DNA of 57,209 nt from Gemmatimonadota bacterium (GTDB taxonomy: Bacteria > JAAXHH01): positions 71,983 through 129,191 of the forward strand of contig VXRC01000045.1 in the NCBI GenBank assembly GCA_009838645.1, read 5' to 3'. Shown one piece after another: positions 51,601 through 57,209 of the stretch; within the stretch, counting starts at the first letter, position 1; each line of letters begins with the position of its first letter. The notes beneath the pieces were generated by a model. That model searched no databases, was not told the origin of the DNA, and worked only from the letters and a program-made list of their open reading frames with translations. Position numbers and translations under genes: made by a program.

Positions 51601-52324
51601 GCTCAGGTTTATTTTGTGGTGGATCTGCGCCCGGCCGCCGGGCCGTTCCGGTCACTTTGTCCGCCTCGGCCACGGCGTTCGTTCCGGCCGCCCTCGCGAA
51701 CACCCATACCATCTCGCGGCAGATCTCCCGGCATCGTTCGTCGTAGACCTCCGCCTCCCGATCCGTGCCATCGGCGGACTTCGGATCCTCGTAGGGGACG
51801 AGCACGCGCCGGTCCGCGCTGGGTATCACCGGACATTCGCGATCGGCGCTCGAACAGGTCAGAACCGCGCAGAAACCATGCTGTGGATTCGTTGGATCGT
51901 GGTAAGCCTTGGAAAACGCGCGCGCCGGGGAGATCTCGCTTCCCGCGTGAACGAGATAAACCGTGTTGTCTTCCGTGGTGCACCGTTCGGCCCGGAATCC
52001 CGCCCGGACCATCGCAGATACGGCCCTTGGATCGAAGGTGGTGGCCTCCGTGCCGCCCGAGCAGGTGGCAACTCCCCGTAGGTCGAAGAACCGTGCGGCG
52101 GTCTGGGCCCAGATCTGGGCCATCTGGCTCCGGCGGGCATTGTGCGTGCAGATAAAGGTCAGTCGGGCCGGCTTACTGTTTCGCAACCGCTCAAGGATGT
52201 ATGCGGAAACGCGTTCCAGTACCTTCTTGCGGTCGGCCGGAATCTGGCTGGATTCCAGCAGTCGCGCCTGCAGATAGCGAATGAGGTCCGGGTAGATGGC
52301 GGAATCCCGTGGGGTCGGTTTCAC
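51575..52324 (-). CDS. arsC: Arsenate reductase, low-molecular-weight phosphatase type
   Basis: 249 residues. The P-loop '[14 protein letters not shown]' has C59 and R65 (C-x5-R); 'YEDPKS' gives the general-acid Asp. Later cysteines C152, C157 and C164 ('[16 protein letters not shown]') can form the relay disulfide of the thioredoxin-linked type. A helical N-terminal extension of about 50 residues and a loose C-terminus make it longer than the usual 130-residue enzyme, as in other environmental versions. Reduces arsenate to arsenite for ACR3. Confidence 0.9.
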   Translation of the reverse strand: MKPTPRDSAIYPDLIRYLQARLLESSQIPADRKKVLERVSAYILERLRNSKPARLTFICTHNARRSQMAQIWAQTAARFFDLRGVATCSGGTEATTFDPRAVSAMVRAGFRAERCTTEDNTVYLVHAGSEISPARAFSKAYHDPTNPQHGFCAVLTCSSADRECPVIPSADRRVLVPYEDPKSADGTDREAEVYDERCREICREMVWVFARAAGTNAVAEADKVTGTARRPGADPPQNKPERDHGYNDE

Positions 52325-52335
52325 TGAAACTCCCG

Positions 52336-52749
52336 TTAAATCAACGACCGGCCGTGCAGGGCCGGGTCTTCACGTTCGTCGACCTGGAGCAGGGCCATGG
52401 AGGGCCGGGGCACGCAGATCTTGCCCTCGCTGGCCAACCCGCGCAACCGGTCCAGGTCCGCCTGGACCCGCTCGTGGACCTGGCGGGCCGAGACGAGATA
52501 AACCGACACGTACTTAAGGGCGATCGAGGAGTCCGTGGCCAGCGCGTAGTAGATCCAGACCCCGTCGCGGCGGTCCTTGAGCAGGCCGTACTGCTTCAGC
52601 ACGGCCAGGTGCCGGGAGATCTTGCCCTGGGGCATATCCAGGACCGCCATGATTTCGCACACGCAAAGTTCCCGCTCGGTCAGCAGGAACAGGATGCGGA
52701 GGCGCGTCGCGTCCGAACAGGCTTTGAATACGGCTACATCATTGTCCAT
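52336..52749 (-). CDS. arsR: ArsR-family metalloregulator
   Basis: 137 residues from ATG 52749; a GTG 27 bases upstream is an alternative. Winged-helix pattern 'ACSDATRLRILFLL' and 'QGKISRHLAVLKQYGLL'. C29-V-C31 in 'ELCVCEIMAVL' is the As(III)-sensing pair of classical ArsR. First gene of the arsRC-acr3 operon (11 bp before arsC); should repress it until arsenite binds. Confidence 0.93.
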   Translation of the reverse strand: MDNDVAVFKACSDATRLRILFLLTERELCVCEIMAVLDMPQGKISRHLAVLKQYGLLKDRRDGVWIYYALATDSSIALKYVSVYLVSARQVHERVQADLDRLRGLASEGKICVPRPSMALLQVDEREDPALHGRSLI

Positions 52750-52851
52750 ATCTGAACACCCCAGCGCAATCAGCACCTGCGCGTCGTCCTTCGTGCGGTA
52801 GCCCCGAGCGGCGGCTTACGACCGATGAATACGACTATAACCTGATAAACG

Positions 52852-52879
52852 AATATACAGATATAATATGACCTGTCAA
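52852..52879 (-). promoter_or_regulatory. Candidate ars operon promoter
   Basis: On the minus strand TTGACA (52879-52874), 16 bases, TATATT (52857-52852). The surrounding block is strongly AT-rich with imperfect symmetry and is the natural place for the ArsR operator. Confidence 0.55.
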
Positions 52880-53007
52880 CACGATTCGTCAATGAAAGTG
52901 CATAGCCTGAAATCGCCGGTACTGGTGGACATCGGGAAGTGCGTGTTGTATATTGCGGTATTCTTTCAACGTACTTGAACTCGATATATGATGTATACGT
53001 GAGCGCC

Positions 53008-54480
53008 ATGCCGTCACCTCCCCACGTACTGCTCGTTTGTACCGATCATTGGCCGGGCAGGCTGTTCGGCCACGCGGGACATCCGGTGATCCAGACGCCC
53101 ACCCTGGACACGTTGGCCCGCAGCGGGATGAGGTATACACGGGCCTACAGCGAATGCCCGGTGTGCATTCCCGCCCGCAGGACGATTATGACCGGCACGA
53201 CCACGGCAACGCACGGCGACCGGGTGTTCAGGGTCGACAACCCCATGCCGCGGATCCCCACCCTTGCGCAGACCTTCCGTGACAACGACTACCAGGCCTA
53301 CGCCGTGGGCAAGTTGCACGTATACCCGCAGCGTGACCGGATCGGGTTCGACGACGTGATCCTCGCCGAAGAGGGCCGTCCGAACATCGGCGCCCTGGAC
53401 GACTACGAGGCTTTTCTCGGCGAGAACGGTTACGCCGGGGAAGGATTCACCCACGGCATGAGCAACAACGACTACGGCCAGCGGCCCTGGCATCTACCCG
53501 AAGCCATGCACGTGACCAACTGGACCACGCGCCAGATGGCCCGGATGATCCGGCGCCGCGATCCGACACGGCCGGGATTCTGGTACCTGTCTTACTGCCA
53601 TCCCCACCCTCCGCTGACCCCGTTGCAGTGCTACCTGGACCTGTATCGCGACGAGGATCCGGGCGAGCCGTACCACGGCGACTGGGCGGAGGACCCCGAC
53701 GGCCTGCCCTATGCGCTGAAGGCGGTTCGGGGTAATAACTGCGGGATGAACGACGCCCAGGTCGCATGGGCGAGAAGGGCGTTCTACGCGCTGTGTACCC
53801 ACATCGACCACCAGTTGCGCGTGGTAATCGGCACGTTGCGGGAGGAAGGCCTGATCGACAACACGATCGTGCTCTTCACGGCCGACCACGGGGACATGCT
53901 GGGCGATCACGGCCTGTGGGCGAAGCGCCTGTATTACGAGCAGTCGGCCAACGTGCCCATGATACTCGTGGACCGGGCCGGCGACGACCGGGTCGGCCAC
54001 AACCGCACCGACGACCGGCTCGTGGGCTGGCAGGACGTGATGCCCACGCTGCTCGATCTCGCGGGGATCGAAGTGCCGGGCACGGTCGAAGGCCTTTCCA
54101 TGGCGGGCGAGGACAAGCGCGAATACCTTTACGGCGAGTGTGGCGAAAACGCCCAGGCCACGCGCATGATGCACGACGGCCGGCACAAGCTGATCTACTA
54201 CCCCGTGGGCAACCGAACGCAGTTATTCGACGTCGAGCAAGACCCGGAAGAACGCCGCGATCTGTCCGGATCATCGGACCACACCGGGATTTTAGCCCGG
54301 TTGAAGACACGGCTGGTGGACCAACTGGCCGACATGGACCCGGCGTGGATACAGAACGGAGAACTGACCGGTCTGCCGGACCGCGAATACAGGCTGCCAC
54401 CCAACCGGGGCCTGTCCGGCCAGCGCGGGCTGCACTGGCCGCCGCCCCCCACGGATCCGGGGTCTTCCTACGTACCCTGA
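53008..54480 (+). CDS. Sulfatase (formylglycine, Cys type)
   Basis: 490 residues of the alkaline-phosphatase fold. 'VLLVCTDHWPGRLFGHAG' opens the metal site. 'CIPARRT' (53-59) is the C-x-P-x-R sulfatase signature whose Cys53 must become formylglycine. 'VGKLHVYP', 'YCHPHPPLTP' and 'FTADHGDMLGDHGLWAK' complete the active site. No signal peptide from the chosen ATG, so it looks cytoplasmic, suggesting desulfation of imported glycan fragments or small sulfate esters. It is divergent from the ars operon. Confidence 0.92.
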   Translation: MPSPPHVLLVCTDHWPGRLFGHAGHPVIQTPTLDTLARSGMRYTRAYSECPVCIPARRTIMTGTTTATHGDRVFRVDNPMPRIPTLAQTFRDNDYQAYAVGKLHVYPQRDRIGFDDVILAEEGRPNIGALDDYEAFLGENGYAGEGFTHGMSNNDYGQRPWHLPEAMHVTNWTTRQMARMIRRRDPTRPGFWYLSYCHPHPPLTPLQCYLDLYRDEDPGEPYHGDWAEDPDGLPYALKAVRGNNCGMNDAQVAWARRAFYALCTHIDHQLRVVIGTLREEGLIDNTIVLFTADHGDMLGDHGLWAKRLYYEQSANVPMILVDRAGDDRVGHNRTDDRLVGWQDVMPTLLDLAGIEVPGTVEGLSMAGEDKREYLYGECGENAQATRMMHDGRHKLIYYPVGNRTQLFDVEQDPEERRDLSGSSDHTGILARLKTRLVDQLADMDPAWIQNGELTGLPDREYRLPPNRGLSGQRGLHWPPPPTDPGSSYVP

Positions 54481-54501
54481 ACGCATACGGGAGAACCGCT
54501 C

Positions 54502-55296
54502 ATGCGCTCTGCACGAATCGTCATCGCTTCGATCCTCCTGTTGTTCGGATCACAGCCGGCCGCGGCCTGGGGGCCGAACGGCCACCGCATCGTAGGGCAG
54601 ATCGCCGAGAATCACCTGACGGACGCGGCCCGTAAGGGCATCTCCGAACTCATCGGACGCGCATCCCTGGCGCAGGTCAGTACCTGGGCCGACGAGATCA
54701 AGTCCGATCCCGCCTGGCGCCATGCTTCCCCCTGGCACTACGTCAATGCGCCGCCGGGCCAGCCCATAGAAAAAGCGCATAAAAGCCCGAGCGGCGACGT
54801 GGTAGAGGCCATTCAGCGTTTCGAGCGGGTGTTGAGGGACCGCGAATCGGGCAGGAAGGAACGGGTGGACGCGCTGAGATTCCTGGTGCACTTTGTGGGC
54901 GACATCCACCAGCCGCTGCACGCGGGCTACGCCAGCGACCGGGGAGGCAACGACATCCGGGTGCGGTGGTTCGGTGAGAGCACCAATCTCCACACGGTAT
55001 GGGACGAGCACCTCGTCGAGCACCAGCAGTTGAGCTTCACGGAATGGGTCCGGTTCTTCGGACACGCCGAACCCGGCGAGATCGAGGCATGGCGCCGTTC
55101 GTACGTATATGACTGGGCGCGGGAGTCGCGGAGCATGCTGCCGGCCGTCTACGACTACGGCAGCTCCCGTTCCGAAAGAACCCCCTACCTGGGATATGCC
55201 TATATCTTCAAGCATGCCGACGGGGTCAAACTCAGGCTGCTGCAGGCCGGCATCCGCCTTAGCGGACTGTTGAACGATATCTTCGCTTCACCCTGA
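54502..55296 (+). CDS. S1/P1-type nuclease, secreted
   Basis: 264 residues. Signal peptide 1-22, so the mature protein begins with W23 ('AAAWGPNGHRIVG'), whose N-terminus binds zinc in this family. All nine ligands of P1 nuclease can be matched: W23, H28, D64, H79, H130, D134, H140, H164 and D168 ('VHFVGDIHQPLHAG', 'NLHTVWDEH'). It should degrade single-stranded DNA/RNA and release 5'-nucleotides outside the membrane. Begins 21 bp after the sulfatase on the same strand. Confidence 0.93.
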   Translation: MRSARIVIASILLLFGSQPAAAWGPNGHRIVGQIAENHLTDAARKGISELIGRASLAQVSTWADEIKSDPAWRHASPWHYVNAPPGQPIEKAHKSPSGDVVEAIQRFERVLRDRESGRKERVDALRFLVHFVGDIHQPLHAGYASDRGGNDIRVRWFGESTNLHTVWDEHLVEHQQLSFTEWVRFFGHAEPGEIEAWRRSYVYDWARESRSMLPAVYDYGSSRSERTPYLGYAYIFKHADGVKLRLLQAGIRLSGLLNDIFASP

Positions 55297-55329
55297 TTCA
55301 CCCCCTGGCCATCGACCTGACCGCACCTG

Positions 55330-56190
55330 TCAACCTCCGAAAAGCATGACCCCTCCCGCCGCCAGCACCAGTCCGGTGATGGTGGTCTGCAGGTAGCGCT
55401 CCGGGAGCTTGCGGGACATCCGCACGCCCAGGGGCACGCCCACCAGCGATCCGGCCGCCATGGTCACGGCGATGGCGAGATCCAGCTGGCTGCTGCCGGC
55501 GTAGATGATCGAACTCGTGAAGGTCAGCGACAGCGCGATGAAGATGGAGGAACCCACCGTGTCCACCGCGGTGAGGCGGAAGATGATGATCATCAGCGGC
55601 ACGATCAGGATGCCGCTGCCCACCGAGGTGGAGGCGATCAACCCGCCGATGACGGTACCCAGCGCCACCGCGAGAACGATCTTCGCACCCGTGACCCGGG
55701 CAGAAATCTGCTGGCCCGCTTGGTCCGCACGGTCCGCCTGGTCCGCCCGGTCCTTTACCGCGCGGGAAACCGGCCGCATGAACATGTGCCACAGGATCAA
55801 CAGGCCGGAAAGAATGACCACGGCCGCGATGAACTGTCGCAGATTCGTCTGGAGTGCTTGCCAGGCCGGGTCGGCTGGGTCCATGTCTCCGGCGTACCCC
55901 GTGATCCAGAGGGCCACGGCTACAGAGACGGGCACCGCACCTGCCAGGAAATACGCCGAGGTGCGGAACCGGATGGTACCCTGCCTGAAGTGGAAAAACA
56001 CGGCCGGGAGCTTGCAGAGGCAGGAATAGAGATGGGCGGTGCCCACCGCCACCGTGGACGGCAGGCCGAATCCCAGCGTCAGAACGGGCAGCAGGAGGAC
56101 CCCGCCACCGATGCCGGTCATGCCGATGCAGGCGCCGATCAGCGCGCCGGACACGAGTTGTACGACGGTTTTCAGGACTTCCAGGTCCAT
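55330..56190 (-). CDS. TauE/SafE-family sulfite/sulfonate exporter-like protein
   Basis: 286 residues, about eight helices. 'GALIGACIGMTGIGGGVLLL', 'VAVGTAHLYSCLCKLPAVFF', 'GTVIGGLIASTSVGSGILIV' and 'AAGSLVGVPLGVRMSRKLPE' are the repeated TauE/SafE signatures. The cytoplasmic loop holds a short repeat ('DRADQADRADQAGQ'). Located near a sulfatase, so sulfite or sulfate handling is possible, but the link is inference. Confidence 0.9.
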   Translation of the reverse strand: MDLEVLKTVVQLVSGALIGACIGMTGIGGGVLLLPVLTLGFGLPSTVAVGTAHLYSCLCKLPAVFFHFRQGTIRFRTSAYFLAGAVPVSVAVALWITGYAGDMDPADPAWQALQTNLRQFIAAVVILSGLLILWHMFMRPVSRAVKDRADQADRADQAGQQISARVTGAKIVLAVALGTVIGGLIASTSVGSGILIVPLMIIIFRLTAVDTVGSSIFIALSLTFTSSIIYAGSSQLDLAIAVTMAAGSLVGVPLGVRMSRKLPERYLQTTITGLVLAAGGVMLFGG

Positions 56191-56301
56191 AGAAGGTGAA
56201 ACGGCTCCCTTCGCACGGGCGCAAACCGCTTCCGACTACCTGCGCTCCCACCTATTTTTCTCTTGCCACACCCCTGCAAACGATGCAAACATGACCTTGC
56301 G

Positions 56302-56961
56302 ATGATTCCGACCAAACCATACGCGGCCACGGACCTCGGCATCTTCCGGTTTCTCGACGGCAAGTTGCTCGTCTACCTGGTCGAGTTGAAGATCGAACCC
56401 TTCGTGGGCCGATATTCGCTGCCCGGAACCCTGGTGCTCGAAACAGAAGACCTGGAGGCGGCGGTGCGGCGCGCCTACCGCGAGGCAACGGGCTGGTCGG
56501 GCGCCTACTTCGAGCAGGTCTACACCTTCTCCGCCATCGACCGGGACCCCAGGAGACGTACGATCTCAACGGCCTACATGGGGTTTCCCGACCGTCCTGG
56601 CGAACCCTTTGAACCGGTAGACAAGTACCGCACGGGGGAGTGGTTCTACGTCAATGACACCCCGTCGCTGGCGTACGATCACAATGAGATTCTGAAGGTG
56701 TGCACGGACAGGATCGCGGCCAAACTGAATTACACGAATATCGCACTGCTGCTGCTTCCCGGAGAATTCACGATGTCGGAACTGCAGTGCGTGTACGAAC
56801 AGGGGCTGGGTGAAGAACTGGAAACGGGGAGTTTCAGCGACAAGGTCCTGTCACTGGGCATGATCGAAGCCACCGGCGGGGAACGCCCGGCAGGGAACGT
56901 CCCGCCGGTTCCCCTCTACCGCGCCGTGCACCGGGAACTGCAGGAAATCCCCTTCATCTGA
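56302..56961 (+). CDS. NrtR-like regulator: degenerate Nudix domain plus winged helix
   Basis: 219 residues. Residues 5-140 form a Nudix fold, but the Nudix box is altered: 'LEAAVRRAYREATGW' has Ala where the catalytic Glu pair should be (RE-x-x-EE becomes RA-x-x-EA). Residues about 145-215 ('NYTNIALLLLPGEFTMSELQ', 'SDKVLSLGMIEATG') match the DNA-binding part of NrtR proteins, which sense ADP-ribose and control NAD genes. A regulator rather than a hydrolase is therefore likely. Start at 56302 gives the usual length. Confidence 0.8.
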   Translation: MIPTKPYAATDLGIFRFLDGKLLVYLVELKIEPFVGRYSLPGTLVLETEDLEAAVRRAYREATGWSGAYFEQVYTFSAIDRDPRRRTISTAYMGFPDRPGEPFEPVDKYRTGEWFYVNDTPSLAYDHNEILKVCTDRIAAKLNYTNIALLLLPGEFTMSELQCVYEQGLGEELETGSFSDKVLSLGMIEATGGERPAGNVPPVPLYRAVHRELQEIPFI

Positions 56962-57039
56962 ATCGCGGAATCACCCGGTTACCGCGGCTTCAACCCGCAG
57001 CGACGTTGTCTCAATCCGGTGCACCGTCGTCTTATCCCG

Positions 57040-57209
57040 CTACATCATGCGCTTGATGATCCGGTCGGACTGCTCCTGGCTGATCCCCAGGTCGCGCCGC
57101 GCGATCGCGCCGCCTTCGTCCAGCACCGGCTCCTGGTCACCCAGCGTGGGCGCGCCCTTCTTCTGAAAGAACAGCCCGGTGTAGATCTCGTCTCCCCAGA
57201 TCATCGCCT
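57040..57209 (-). CDS. 3' end of an unidentified gene (cut by right edge)
   Basis: The minus strand reads without a stop from the window edge to TAG at 57040-57042, giving 56 codons with 'MIWGDEIYTGLFFQKKGAPT' and 'AIARRDLGISQEQSDRIIKR'. Composition and lack of overlap with another gene support it as real. I do not recognise the family from this fragment. Confidence 0.55.
   Translation of the reverse strand, partial: AMIWGDEIYTGLFFQKKGAPTLGDQEPVLDEGGAIARRDLGISQEQSDRIIKRMM

Noticed and set aside
49438-52155. A 905-codon open frame on the plus strand, rich in His, Asp and Glu
   Set aside because: It is antisense to the well-supported DMT and ACR3 genes and has the composition expected of an antisense frame in GC-rich DNA; no domain pattern is visible.
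52939-53007. Upstream extension of the sulfatase
   Set aside because: The added residues lie in the promoter-rich gap and do not form a signal peptide; the ATG at 53008 matches the usual sulfatase opening.

Overview
This is a GC-rich, tightly packed bacterial chromosome segment with short intergenic gaps and long antisense shadow frames. Gene content points to a heterotrophic, probably marine or host-associated bacterium. There are seven phytanoyl-CoA dioxygenase (PhyH) family oxygenases, a Cys-type sulfatase, glycan-active enzymes, two acetamidase/formamidase paralogues, several amidohydrolases and a Tat-exported aminotransferase. This profile resembles environmental lineages such as Latescibacterota or Poribacteria, but that is inference: there is no rRNA or other marker gene here.

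Layout. 1-14 kb is small-molecule catabolism: an acetamidase cut by the left edge, a D-cysteine desulfhydrase-type PLP enzyme, gamma-glutamyltransferase, a class V aminotransferase with a NIPSNAP protein, an amino-acid permease fused to signalling domains, a second acetamidase, PhyH, an amidohydrolase, and an operon of Tat-aminotransferase, HpcH-type aldolase and PhyH. 14.2-22.3 kb is an accessory, AT-richer stretch: an XRE-ImmA regulator with a PIN protein, TenA, MazEF, Phd with a deleted VapC, a broken start of a type I restriction subunit (HsdR), an SF1 helicase with a nuclease-like N-terminus, and an AlbA_2/Schlafen-type regulator. 22.5-30.6 kb holds a DnaJ-domain protein, three more PhyH genes, an orphan HicB, a solute-binding protein and the most unusual locus of the window: an ECF sigma factor translationally coupled to a protein that joins an anti-sigma-like N-terminus, an O6-methylguanine methyltransferase and an Ada-type methyl-sensor zinc domain. 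30.6-40 kb is glycan-directed (sialidase-like, GH43-like and GH89-like proteins) with two tandem PhyH genes. 40-48.4 kb is an MFP-RND-RND efflux operon with one oversized RND subunit. 48.5-57.2 kb carries an amidohydrolase, a DMT exporter, an arsRC-acr3 operon, a sulfatase, an S1/P1 nuclease, a TauE/SafE exporter, an NrtR-like regulator and a gene cut by the right edge.

How the genes work together. The sulfatase, sialidase-like, GH43-like and GH89-like proteins and the phosphate-free oxygenases look like parts of sulfated or aminated glycan and small-molecule processing. Nitrogen release is covered by acetamidases, TenA, aminotransferases and GGT. Stress handling is covered by arsenic efflux, RND efflux and the predicted alkylation-sensing sigma circuit.

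A second layer is a set of short tandem repeats (period 9-18 bp, plus one of 42 bp). Each locus has its own sequence, and the repeats sit at gene edges or inside disordered protein tails. They recur about a dozen times in this window and are not CRISPR arrays.
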